From the NCBI GenBank assembly GCA_965205045.1, contig OZ242031.1, positions 496,001-560,000 on the forward strand: 64,000 nucleotides of DNA, in the 5' to 3' direction. Position 1 is the stretch's first letter. Each line of letters starts with the position of its first letter. Below the pieces are notes generated by a model. It did no database searches. It was given only the letters and a program-made list of their open reading frames with translations, and had not been told where the DNA came from. This document shows, piece after piece, positions 1 to 8,954 of this stretch. The stretch is from UBA6522 sp965205045. Lineage in GTDB: Bacteria > Pseudomonadota > Gammaproteobacteria > Steroidobacterales > Rariloculaceae. Both the position numbers and the translations under genes were made by a program.

Positions 1-3000
1 GCCGCCGCTCGCGTCGGGAGTTGGTCGTTCCCGCGCGGGAAGTAGGCGTGTGGCGGGACGTTCCCTGCCTGGACCTTGCGACAGAGGACAGTTATGTCAA
101 GCATACCGCCGGATTTGCGACTTGGGCCGGACGTTTGTATCGCGAGGCCGGGATTCGCCGCATCGTATCCGCCGAGCACACCGCGCTGGTTTCACGGGAC
201 GAGCGCGATCGCCTGCAGGAACGCTTCGCCGCGCCCGATCGCAAACCTTGGGAGCCGAACCTGTTGTCCGCCACGCCGACGCTGGAACTCGGGGTCGACA
301 TAGGCGACCTCTCCGCAATTGTGATGTGTTCCGTGCCGCCGGCTGCGACGAACTACCTGCAGCGTGCCGGGCGCGCCGGACGCCGCGATGGCAATGCCCT
401 GGCGCTGACGGTCGCCACCGGCCAACCGCATGATCTTTACTACTACGCCGAACCCATGGAAATGCTTGGCAGCGGGGTCGATCCACCGGGGATCTACCTC
501 AATGCGCCGGCCGTCCTGGAGCGGCAGCTCACCGCCTTCTGCCTGGATTGCTGGGTGGCCGCCGGCGTTGACGAGAATGCCGTTCCGCGAACCATCCGGC
601 AGGTTCTGGACAATGTCGAGAAATCCGCGACCCACGGCTTTCCGTACCCGTTCTTCGAATTCGTGGCGAAAAACGAGGACGAGCTGCTGGATCGGTTTTT
701 CCATGCCTTCGAGTCGCGCACCGAAACGGCAGATGGCCTGGACGATGCGTCGCGCGAGTACCTCACGGCCTACTTGCGCGGCGACGACCCGGAAGACTCC
801 CTGCGCCTGCGGATACTCAAGCGCCTCACTGAAGTGGTTAAGGAGCGCCGGTCATTGCGCAACGAAATGGAGGCGCTTGGCAGGCGCGTCCGGACGTTGC
901 GACGCGGCCCGGAAGACGAGGCGAGCGCGGCGAGCATGAAGGAGCTCTCCGCCGAGCGCGCCGCCCTGCAGCGGTTATTGCGGAACATGAATGGCCGGAA
1001 CACGTTCGGATTTCTGACCGATGAGGGGTTGCTGCCCAACTATGCCTTTCCGGAACCGGGCGTAACATTGAATTCGGTGATTTACAGGCACCGGCGCGGC
1101 GAAGGCAACGAGCCGGAGAAGGACATCGTAGTCTACGATTACCTTCGCCCGGCGGCCGCCGCGCTGGGCGAATTCGCGCCGGAGAACAAATTTTACGCCG
1201 GCGGTCGCCGCGTGGTCATCAAACGCATCGACACCAGGCTCTCGGAAATCGAAAAATGGCGCCTCTGCCCCTCGTGCGCGTATTGCGAAAACGTCGATGC
1301 GGGCGACCGCTACGCAACCTGTCCGCGGTGCGGCGATCCATTATGGGCCGACGCCGGGCAGTGCCGGGAAATGCTTCGGCTGCGCCTGGTTCACGCTGCG
1401 ACGCCGGACCGTCGAAGCCGGATAATGGACGAGCGCGACGACCGCGAGCCATTGTTTTACACACGCCAATTGGTGGCGGATTTCGACCCAGCCTCCGTGA
1501 CCCGCGCGTACGCGTCGGCGAGTCCCGAGCGGACGTTCGGCTTCGAGTACGTGCCCTCCGCGACGTTCCGCGAAATGAACTTCGGACGGCTGGACGAGTT
1601 GGCCTCGCCGACCGCGTTCGCCGGCGAGACCATGCCCAGCAAGGGCTTCAGGCTGTGCCGCCGTTGCGGCGGCGTGCAAGGAGACGATGGAGACATCCAA
1701 CATACTCGTATCTGCAATGCCGGCGGAAACGAGGCCATTGCGGATTGCCTCTATCTCTATCGGGAGTTCAAGTCCGAGGCCGTTCGGATGCTCATCCCCG
1801 CCGCAGGCACCCTGGACGCGGAGAAACGCACCAATTCGTTCATCGCCGCGCTGGAATTGGGCCTGCGGCGCCAATTCTCGGGAGCCGTGGAGCACTTGCG
1901 TGTGATGACCTGCAGGTTTCCGGCGTCGGAATCGGGAGCGGACCTCAACTTTCTGATGCTCTACGACACGGTACCGGGCGGTACCGGCTACTTGAAGCAG
2001 ACGATGAACGACCCGGGCAATGTGCTGGACATATTCCGCATGGCAAGGGACGCGATCATGCAGTGCGAGTGCAACGCGGACCCTTTGAAGGACGGCTGCT
2101 ACCGTTGCGTGTACGCCTACCGGCGCAGCTACGACATGGCGAGCACGTCCCGCACCACGGCGCTGGATGTGCTGAACGCGATTCTCAAGCAGTCGGACAC
2201 GCTTCGGGAGGTGCCCGGGCTGCGCTCGGTCAAGGTGAACCCGCTACTGGAAAGCGAATTGGAAGCGCGGTTCGTTGAGGCGCTTGGGCGTGTGAAGGTG
2301 GATGGCAAACCGGTGCGGGTGCGTCAGGACATAGTGGGCGGCAAGCCCGGCTTTGTCCTGAATACGACGGGCTTGACCTACTTCATGGAAGCGCAGGCGG
2401 AGGTCGGCGAACGCGAGGGTGTCGCAATCTCCAGTCGGCCCGACTTCGTGATTCGCCCGGCGCGACAGTCCCGCGACCAGCCGCCCATCGCAATCTTTGC
2501 CGACGGCTTCGAGTTTCACCGGGAACGGACGGACGAAGACTCCGCCAAACGAATGGCGCTGGTTCGCGCCGGCTACCTCGTCTGGTCCTTGACTTGGCAC
2601 GATCTCGAAATCGTTCTCGGCAAGGGTGACAACGCGTCGGACATGCTCGGGAACGACGTCGGGCACATGGTGCAATTGCAACAGGCGCTGGACAGTCGCT
2701 GGCGAACGGGCCTGGTCCGGTCTCGCCTCGGTGAACCGTCGCTGGTGCTGCTCGTCCGTTATCTGCAGAACCCCGATCCATTGGATTGGCGGCGCGCTGT
2801 ATTCACGGACCTGCTGCGTCTCTTTCTTCCCCCCGACATGCGGAGCCCGGAACTGCGGCGTCAATTCAAGGAGTCTGCAAGGCAATTGCCTCCGGAACTT
2901 GGCGATGCCGTGGCCGATCTACCGGAGAGAACAGCCATCGCGGGTCGGGGGAATTGGCTCAAGACACCACCGGAATTCGCACAAATTTTCCTTGCCTTGC

Positions 3001-3515
3001 CGCTGTCCGCGCTCCCCCAGTCGCATGCCGAGTCGCCAAAACCGGATGAGATCATGGCAGCGGTTCACTTGAATGACGCCGCACAATCGGAGCGGCAAGA
3101 CTATCGCCGGGAGTGGAACGGCGTCCTGCGACTCTTCAACCTGTTGCAGTTCCTCCCCAACGCCTGGTGGACGACGACTTTGGGCGTCAGTCGCAATGCG
3201 TACCCGGATTTGCCGATCCGGGTACCGTCTCCAGAACCACCTTTTTCAGGGGAGTGGAAGGAAGCCATATCGCTGGCAGCCCCTGAATTGCACAGCCTCA
3301 TGCGCAATCTGGCCGAAAAAGGAGTCCCGCCGCCGGAGGTCGGCCATGAATTGACAAATGAGACTGGAGAAGTGGTCGCGGAGGCGGAACTGGCCTGGGA
3401 AGCAAAGCGGGTAGCGATTCTGTTGCCCGGCCAGGAACCGCTCCCGTTCGAAACCGCCGAATGGCACGTCTTTCCCCCGGACGCCACAGACCTGACCCCG
3501 ACCCTTGTCGACTGA
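1..3515 (+). CDS. SF2 helicase with DUF1998-type region and C-terminal nuclease-like domain (5' end outside window)
   Basis: The frame is open from the first bases, so the N-terminal helicase lobe lies outside the window. Counting from a TTG at 21, helicase motif V (SATPTLELGVDIGD) is at about residues 83-96 and motif VI (QRAGRAGRR) at 114-122. Zinc-type cysteine clusters follow near 416-440, 545 and 683-702 (CECN...CYRC), with the DUF1998-like segment DTVPGGTGYL between the last two. Residues about 785-865 look like a PD-(D/E)XK/DUF559-type nuclease (E, DFVI, then FADGFEFH). DUF1998 helicases include MrfA (repair) and the defence proteins DrmA and DruE. The combination and large size favour a defence role, but the missing N-terminus prevents a firm name. 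The helicase downstream on the same strand may be its partner. Confidence 0.8.
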   Translation, partial: RRSRRELVVPAREVGVWRDVPCLDLATEDSYVKHTAGFATWAGRLYREAGIRRIVSAEHTALVSRDERDRLQERFAAPDRKPWEPNLLSATPTLELGVDIGDLSAIVMCSVPPAATNYLQRAGRAGRRDGNALALTVATGQPHDLYYYAEPMEMLGSGVDPPGIYLNAPAVLERQLTAFCLDCWVAAGVDENAVPRTIRQVLDNVEKSATHGFPYPFFEFVAKNEDELLDRFFHAFESRTETADGLDDASREYLTAYLRGDDPEDSLRLRILKRLTEVVKERRSLRNEMEALGRRVRTLRRGPEDEASAASMKELSAERAALQRLLRNMNGRNTFGFLTDEGLLPNYAFPEPGVTLNSVIYRHRRGEGNEPEKDIVVYDYLRPAAAALGEFAPENKFYAGGRRVVIKRIDTRLSEIEKWRLCPSCAYCENVDAGDRYATCPRCGDPLWADAGQCREMLRLRLVHAATPDRRSRIMDERDDREPLFYTRQLVADFDPASVTRAYASASPERTFGFEYVPSATFREMNFGRLDELASPTAFAGETMPSKGFRLCRRCGGVQGDDGDIQHTRICNAGGNEAIADCLYLYREFKSEAVRMLIPAAGTLDAEKRTNSFIAALELGLRRQFSGAVEHLRVMTCRFPASESGADLNFLMLYDTVPGGTGYLKQTMNDPGNVLDIFRMARDAIMQCECNADPLKDGCYRCVYAYRRSYDMASTSRTTALDVLNAILKQSDTLREVPGLRSVKVNPLLESELEARFVEALGRVKVDGKPVRVRQDIVGGKPGFVLNTTGLTYFMEAQAEVGEREGVAISSRPDFVIRPARQSRDQPPIAIFADGFEFHRERTDEDSAKRMALVRAGYLVWSLTWHDLEIVLGKGDNASDMLGNDVGHMVQLQQALDSRWRTGLVRSRLGEPSLVLLVRYLQNPDPLDWRRAVFTDLLRLFLPPDMRSPELRRQFKESARQLPPELGDAVADLPERTAIAGRGNWLKTPPEFAQIFLALPLSALPQSHAESPKPDEIMAAVHLNDAAQSERQDYRREWNGVLRLFNLLQFLPNAWWTTTLGVSRNAYPDLPIRVPSPEPPFSGEWKEAISLAAPELHSLMRNLAEKGVPPPEVGHELTNETGEVVAEAELAWEAKRVAILLPGQEPLPFETAEWHVFPPDATDLTPTLVD

Positions 3516-3598
3516 TTCCGTAGCGAAATGACGTACATTAGGCAGCATTGGTGGACCGTATTGGCCACGCCTGCAAACCGTACAACCCGGGGACTTTC

Positions 3599-5734
3599 AT
3601 GACGAGGACGAAGATGGCGATGTCGGCAGACTTCCTGACGGCGTTCGCCAAACTGCCCTCCAGGCAACAGCGCGGCGTCCGCTCGATGATCGCGAGGTTC
3701 GAGCGCGACTCGACCGCCTCCGGCCTCAACTACGAGAAGATCGCCAACGCCAAGGATCCGAACATGCGTTCCCTGCGCATCGACGGTGGATTTCGCGCGA
3801 TTGTTCTAAAGCCCGACGCGGGCAACGTGCATATGCTGCTCTGGGCCGCCAAGCACGACGAAGCCTACCGCTGGGCCACACGTCACCGGTGCAGCATCAA
3901 TGCTGCGACGGGGGCGCTGCAGGTGTACCAGCCTCGCGAGGAAGCGCCGGACACTACGGCTCCTGAAACCGCTGCAACTGCTGCAACCGCTGCAACTGCT
4001 GCAACCGAAAGCAAACCTGCACTATTCGCCAAACTCAAGCGCAGGCAGTTGCTGCGCTTGGGCGTGCCCGCCGACATGACAGCGGAAGTGCTTGATGTCC
4101 GCTCCGAAGCTGGCCTGGACGGCATGGCACCGCGTTTGCCGGTGGAGGCCCATGATGCTCTCTTTCTCTACATGGCGGGCGATTCCTACGAGCAGATCAT
4201 CCTGGACCGTGAAACCCCGCCGGTTTCGGTGGACACCACGGACTTCTCCACCGCGCTTACGCGCCACGATTCGCGCTCCCACTTTGTCATCATCGACAAC
4301 GATCTTGAACTCGAAGAGATGTTCAACGCCCCGTTGGAACGCTGGCGCGTGTTCCTTCACCCCTCCCAGCGACGACTTGTTGAACGCCATTGGAACGGGC
4401 CGGTGCGTGTTCTCGGGGGAGCGGGAACCGGCAAGACGGTCGTGGCCATGCATCGCGCCCGCTGGCTGGCCCGGGAACTGCCCGATGGCGAGCGCGTCCT
4501 GTTCACCACCTTCACGCGCAACCTCGCCTCGGACATCGAGAATAATCTGCGCTCCATCTGCACGCCGGAAGAGATGAATCGCATTGAAGTCACGAATCTC
4601 GACCGCTGGGTGCATCGTTTTCTGCGCGGCAGGCGCTTCCGCTTCAGCCTCGTCTTTGACCGTGAACCCAAAGCTTGGCAAAAGGCATTGGAGAAGCGGC
4701 CACGGGACTTGCGGTATTCGGACTCGTTCTACAACGATGAGTGGGAATTTGTGATTCAGTCGAACGGGGTTGCAAGTCGAGAGGAATACCTGCGCATTCC
4801 CCGAATAGGCCGCGGGGTGCGGATCAATCGGGGCGTTCGGGCCAGGATATGGCCGGTGTTCGAAGAGTACCGCGCCCAGTTGGCCGAACGCGGCGTCATG
4901 GAAATAGCGGACTGCTACAATGCTGCCGCAGCAATAATCAAGCAGGACCGTGCCGGCGTCAACTTTGGTTCGGTCGTCGTTGACGAAGCCCAGGACATGA
5001 GTGCGCAGGCATGGCACCTGATCCGCCGACTGGTTCCCCGGGGCCGGGACGACCTCTTCATCGTCGGAGATGCTCACCAACGAATCCATTCCCGTCACCG
5101 CGTGGTGCTTGGGCGTTGCGGAATCGACATCCGCGGACGCGGTCGCAAGCTTCGATTGAACTACCGTACCACAGAGCAGACGCGCCGCTGGGCGTCCAGG
5201 GTTCTTGATCGATGTTCAATCGATGATCTCGATGGCGGCGCGGACGACAACAGTGGAATGCATTCCGTTGCCCATGGCCCTGAGCCGCGCCTGAAACACT
5301 TCGGAAACAGAGATGACCAGATCACCTGGCTCGTTCAATACCTGACGAACCTTGAGGATCAGGACGTACCTATGCGGAGCGTGTGCATCGTCGCGCGCAC
5401 GAAACGCGAACGAAATGCCATCGGAGACGGACTGCAAGATGCTGGATTGCCGGTAGAGGTTCTCGAAGCCGAATCCCCGGACCACCCGACGGCTGGCGTT
5501 CGCCTTGCCACGATGCACCGCGTAAAGGGTCTGGAATTCGATCGCGTAGTGGTTGCCAGTGCGAACAGCGACACTGTGCCGCTGGCGACCGCAATCAAAG
5601 CCACCGATGCCTCGAGCCCGGAGCGAATATCCGCCGAGACGGCCGAACGAGCGTTGTTGTATGTTGCCGCCACACGCGCCAAGAAGGAATTGACTGTTTC
5701 GAGTTTCGGTAAGGCAAGTCCGTTCCTCGCCTGA
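3599..5734 (+). CDS. UvrD/Rep-type SF1 helicase with RelE/ParE-like N-terminal domain
   Basis: A 711-residue protein if started at the ATG at 3599; a TTG at 3548 is in frame but less likely. Residues about 10-100 resemble a RelE/ParE-fold toxin-like domain (LRIDGGFRAIV, HMLLWAAKHDEAYRWA). An Ala/Thr linker encoded by a tandem repeat follows. The SF1 helicase core has Walker A GGAGTGKT near 273, Walker B VVVDEAQDM near 459, GDAHQ near 490, NYRTTEQTRR near 520, TMHRVKGLEFD near 638 and YVAATRAKKEL near 688. It would translocate on or unwind DNA using ATP. It lies about 80 bp downstream of the DUF1998 helicase on the same strand, so the two are probably co-expressed. Whether the N-terminal domain still binds or cuts RNA is unknown. 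The helicase assignment is firm; the pathway is not. Confidence 0.8.
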   Translation: MTRTKMAMSADFLTAFAKLPSRQQRGVRSMIARFERDSTASGLNYEKIANAKDPNMRSLRIDGGFRAIVLKPDAGNVHMLLWAAKHDEAYRWATRHRCSINAATGALQVYQPREEAPDTTAPETAATAATAATAATESKPALFAKLKRRQLLRLGVPADMTAEVLDVRSEAGLDGMAPRLPVEAHDALFLYMAGDSYEQIILDRETPPVSVDTTDFSTALTRHDSRSHFVIIDNDLELEEMFNAPLERWRVFLHPSQRRLVERHWNGPVRVLGGAGTGKTVVAMHRARWLARELPDGERVLFTTFTRNLASDIENNLRSICTPEEMNRIEVTNLDRWVHRFLRGRRFRFSLVFDREPKAWQKALEKRPRDLRYSDSFYNDEWEFVIQSNGVASREEYLRIPRIGRGVRINRGVRARIWPVFEEYRAQLAERGVMEIADCYNAAAAIIKQDRAGVNFGSVVVDEAQDMSAQAWHLIRRLVPRGRDDLFIVGDAHQRIHSRHRVVLGRCGIDIRGRGRKLRLNYRTTEQTRRWASRVLDRCSIDDLDGGADDNSGMHSVAHGPEPRLKHFGNRDDQITWLVQYLTNLEDQDVPMRSVCIVARTKRERNAIGDGLQDAGLPVEVLEAESPDHPTAGVRLATMHRVKGLEFDRVVVASANSDTVPLATAIKATDASSPERISAETAERALLYVAATRAKKELTVSSFGKASPFLA
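3971..4006 (+). repeat. Four tandem 9-bp repeats encoding an Ala-Ala-Thr linker
   Basis: GCTGCAACT and GCTGCAACC alternate to give four perfect or near-perfect 9-bp units. They lie in frame in the helicase gene and encode repeated Ala-Ala-Thr between the RelE-like and helicase domains. Unit gain or loss would keep the frame and only change linker length. Confidence 0.9.
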
Positions 5735-5766
5735 ACACGACAATTGGAAACCGCAGGACACGGACC

Positions 5767-6447
5767 TTGCACAACGCTGAATCCCACATTCGTCTCATCG
5801 GCGTCAGAAAAAGGTACGGGGACCACGTGGTCCTGGAAGAGTGCGACCTGAACGTCCGGTCCGGTGAATTCGTGGTGGTGGTAGGACGCAGCGGCTCCGG
5901 CAAGTCCACCCTGCTTAACCTGATCGGCGGGCTGGACCGGCCCACGGACGGCGTCGTGGAACTGCTCGGACAGTCGCTGGCGGGGCTGAGCGAGGACGAG
6001 CTTTCCCGGGTGCGGTGCCGCCGCCTGGGGTTCGTGTTCCAGTTCTTCAACCTGATCCCCACGCTGACCGTGGCGGAAAACGTGCGGCTTCCCATGGCGC
6101 TCAACGGGGCCACCCGCGCGGAAGGCGTCGGGCGTGCGGATTCGCTGTTGGAAGAACTGGGGCTTGGCGGTTGCGGCAGCCGCTTCCCCGAGGAACTGTC
6201 GGGGGGCGAACAACAGCGGGTGGCGATCGCGCGGGCCCTGTCCCATCGGCCGAACATCGTGCTGGCGGACGAGCCCACGGGCAATCTGGATCTGGAGACC
6301 GCGGAAGAAGTACTCGCGCTGCTGGAGCAGACCTGCCGCAGGCACAAGGCCACGCTGATAATGGCCACCCACAGCCGGGAGGTGCTCGGCGCCGCGGACC
6401 GGGTCTTCACCATTCGGGCAGCTCACATACACGAGGAACCGCCGTGA
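5767..6447 (+). CDS. ABC transporter ATP-binding protein, LolD/MacB class
   Basis: A 226-residue cytoplasmic ATPase with Walker A GRSGSGKST near residue 40, signature LSGGEQQR near 144 and Walker B VLADEPTGN near 165. The start is a TTG with an AGGA about eight bases upstream. This size and motif set are typical of LolD/MacB-type ATPases that drive FtsX-fold permeases in lipoprotein sorting or in tripartite and mechanotransmission systems. The stop overlaps the GTG start of the permease gene (GTGA), so the products are translationally coupled and probably form one complex. Substrate is not evident from sequence. It is not clearly LolD because there is no LolC/E pair and the partner permease is of the fused, twice-FtsX type. 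Confidence 0.88.
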   Translation: MHNAESHIRLIGVRKRYGDHVVLEECDLNVRSGEFVVVVGRSGSGKSTLLNLIGGLDRPTDGVVELLGQSLAGLSEDELSRVRCRRLGFVFQFFNLIPTLTVAENVRLPMALNGATRAEGVGRADSLLEELGLGGCGSRFPEELSGGEQQRVAIARALSHRPNIVLADEPTGNLDLETAEEVLALLEQTCRRHKATLIMATHSREVLGAADRVFTIRAAHIHEEPP

Positions 6448-8951
6448 TCGGGCTGCTGGCGCGGTCCGGGCTGCGGTTCTACTGGCGCCGCCCCTGGCAA
6501 CTGTGCCTGGCCGTCAGCGGTATCGCGCTCGGCGTTGCGGTCTACGTGGGCGTGGACCTGGCCAACGACAGCGCGCGCAGGGCGTTCCAGTTGACCTCCA
6601 ATCTGGTCACCGGCAGCACGACGCACCACCTGATGGGCACCCGCGGCGAAATCGCCGACTCCATGTACCGGACGCTGCGGTTGGAGCACGGACCGGTACG
6701 TGCCGCGCCGGTCGTCGAGGCCGAGGTGCGCGTGCGCCGGCTGCCGGATCGATCATTCACCCTGATGGGCGTCGACCCGCTGGAGGAATCCGGCTTTCGG
6801 GGCTTCTCGGGCTTTGTGCCCGGCCGCGGAACCGACCTGACCCGCCTGATCGTGGAACCGGGTGCCGTGCTGGCGCCCGCTCGCTTGCTGGAAGAACTGG
6901 ACCTTGAGTCGGGCGCGGAATTCGGTCTGCTGATCGGCGGCGAGGTACGGACGGTCCGTGCGGTCGGGACGGTGCTTGAAACATCCTCCGCCGACGAGGG
7001 ACCCACGGCGCCGATCGTCGCCGACATCGCCACGGCCCAGGAATTGCTGGGCAGAGCCTCGCTGTCCCGCGTGGACCTGATTCTGAACGAGGCGGAGGCG
7101 GAACGGATCCGCGCGCTCGGCCTGCCCGATAGCACCCTGGTGCCCGCCGAGGGCCGCAATGCGGCGTTCGACGAACTGGCGCGGGCGTTTCGCATCAACC
7201 TCACCGCATTGAGCCTGCTGGCGCTGCTGGTGGGCGTATTCCTGATCTATGCGACCATGTCGTTCGCGGTGGTGCAGCGGCGCGGGACGTTCGGGGTGCT
7301 TCGCGCGATCGGTGTCACCAGGCGGCAACTGCTGACCGGCGTGCTGGGAGAGGCACTGGCGCTCGGCGCACTGGCGACGACCGCGGGCATTGTGCTGGGG
7401 CAGCAACTCGCGGAAGGTCTCGTCGACCTGGTCCTGCGAACCGTCGGCGACCTCTACTTCGAGTCCAGCGTGAGCGCCGTGACCCCGTCCCCGACAATCT
7501 ACTGGCGCGGCTTTGCCCTGGGCCTGGGGATGACGCTGCTGGCCGCTGCCGCGCCGGCGCTGGACGCGGCGCGCAGCACGCCGAACACCGCCATGAGCCG
7601 CGCCGCCCTGGAGCACAGCACGCGCCGGCTCGCCCGGCGCGCGACCTGGCTCGCCCTGCCCGCCGCCGCGGTCGCCGCCGCACTCCTGCTGCTGTCGTCC
7701 CGCAGCCTGGTGCTGGCGTTTGCGGGACTGTTCTTCGTGATCGCAACCGGCGCCCTGCTGGTTCCCGCCGCCACGCGCCTCCTGGCCAGGCTGGCCGAGC
7801 CGCTGGTCGAAACCGGGTTCGGCATCGCGGGATCCCTGGCGGCACGGGGCATGGCCGCTTCGCTGAGCCGGACCGGGGTGGCCACGGCCGCCCTCTCGGT
7901 GGCAGTGGCGACCGTTGTCGGAATCGGCCTGATGATCGGCAGTTTCCGTATCAGCGTGGAAGAGTGGCTGACCGGCACGCTGACGGCGGACGTCTACGTC
8001 AACATCGACGGCGAGGAGTTCTTCGAGGACAGCCATCGAGGTGCGCTCTCGGCCATTCCCGGTGTACGGGGGTCGAGCCTGACTCGCTTCATACGGCTGC
8101 CCACGGCGGCGGGCGAGGTGAGTCTGCGCGCCCTGGACCCGGGACCGGACGGCTGGGGGCTGCACATGACGGCCGGGGGTACGAACGCAGTGGAACTCAT
8201 GGAATCCGGCTCAGGCATTCTCGTTTCCGAGCCCCTGGCGTTTCATCGCCAACTGCAGCCGGGCGACGGCCTGGTCCTGCCCACGGCGTCCGGCGAGCGG
8301 GTATTCACCGTGCTCGGCGCCTTTCGCGACTACAGCACCAACGGGGGCACGGTGCTGATGCCCCTGGACCTGTATCGATCCCATTGGGCAGACGATGACA
8401 TCAACGGAATCGGCGTCTACCTGGACGACGACGCCGACCGGGAGACCGCGCTGGGAGCGATACGCAGCGTGTTCGGCACCGGCAATCCGGTGCGGTTCCG
8501 ATCCAACGAATTCATCCGGGAGCGCTCGCTGGAAGTTTTCGACCGCACGTTCAGGATTACCGAAGTACTGAGAATTCTGGCCGGGGTGGTCGCGTTCCTG
8601 GGGCTTGCCAGCGCCGTCATGTCCATCGAACTGGAGCGGGGCCGGGAGTTGGCCGTACTCCGGGCCCTCGGACTGAGGCCCCGCCAGGTGCGGGCCCTGA
8701 CCCTTGCGCAGACAGGCCTGCTCGGCCTGGCTGCCGGGTTGTTCGCCATCCCGCTCGGAATCGTCATGGCGGCCCTGCTCATACAGGTCATCAATGTGCG
8801 TTCGTTCGGCTGGAGCATGGATCTGGCGGTCGCGGCCCAGCCGCTGGCACTCGGCGTTGCACTGGCGCTGAGCGCGGCGGTGCTGGCGGGCATCTATCCC
8901 GCCTTCCGCGCCGTTCGCGTCGGCGTCGCGGGACAGTTGAGGGAGGAGTAG
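6444..8951 (+). CDS. FtsX-type ABC transporter permease
   Basis: The product is 835 residues, starting at the GTG that overlaps the ATPase stop; the frame stays open upstream but only inside the ATPase gene. It has an N-terminal membrane helix (about 13-35), a MacB-like periplasmic region, an FtsX domain near 250-360, a second helical block near 390-500, another periplasmic region, and a second FtsX domain at the C-terminus with the usual LRALGLRPRQVRAL segment before the last helices. Such permeases are generally not channels: they couple ATP hydrolysis to extraction or handling of lipids, lipoproteins or peptides. An AttH-like lipoprotein gene follows immediately. This three-gene order recurs in proteobacteria with no settled substrate that I can name. 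Confidence 0.88.
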   Translation: MIGLLARSGLRFYWRRPWQLCLAVSGIALGVAVYVGVDLANDSARRAFQLTSNLVTGSTTHHLMGTRGEIADSMYRTLRLEHGPVRAAPVVEAEVRVRRLPDRSFTLMGVDPLEESGFRGFSGFVPGRGTDLTRLIVEPGAVLAPARLLEELDLESGAEFGLLIGGEVRTVRAVGTVLETSSADEGPTAPIVADIATAQELLGRASLSRVDLILNEAEAERIRALGLPDSTLVPAEGRNAAFDELARAFRINLTALSLLALLVGVFLIYATMSFAVVQRRGTFGVLRAIGVTRRQLLTGVLGEALALGALATTAGIVLGQQLAEGLVDLVLRTVGDLYFESSVSAVTPSPTIYWRGFALGLGMTLLAAAAPALDAARSTPNTAMSRAALEHSTRRLARRATWLALPAAAVAAALLLLSSRSLVLAFAGLFFVIATGALLVPAATRLLARLAEPLVETGFGIAGSLAARGMAASLSRTGVATAALSVAVATVVGIGLMIGSFRISVEEWLTGTLTADVYVNIDGEEFFEDSHRGALSAIPGVRGSSLTRFIRLPTAAGEVSLRALDPGPDGWGLHMTAGGTNAVELMESGSGILVSEPLAFHRQLQPGDGLVLPTASGERVFTVLGAFRDYSTNGGTVLMPLDLYRSHWADDDINGIGVYLDDDADRETALGAIRSVFGTGNPVRFRSNEFIRERSLEVFDRTFRITEVLRILAGVVAFLGLASAVMSIELERGRELAVLRALGLRPRQVRALTLAQTGLLGLAAGLFAIPLGIVMAALLIQVINVRSFGWSMDLAVAAQPLALGVALALSAAVLAGIYPAFRAVRVGVAGQLREE

Positions 8952-8954
8952 CAA

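Noticed and set aside
3971..4006. Possible CRISPR or microsatellite
   Set aside because: Only four 9-bp coding units; no spacers. No CRISPR array was seen anywhere in the window.
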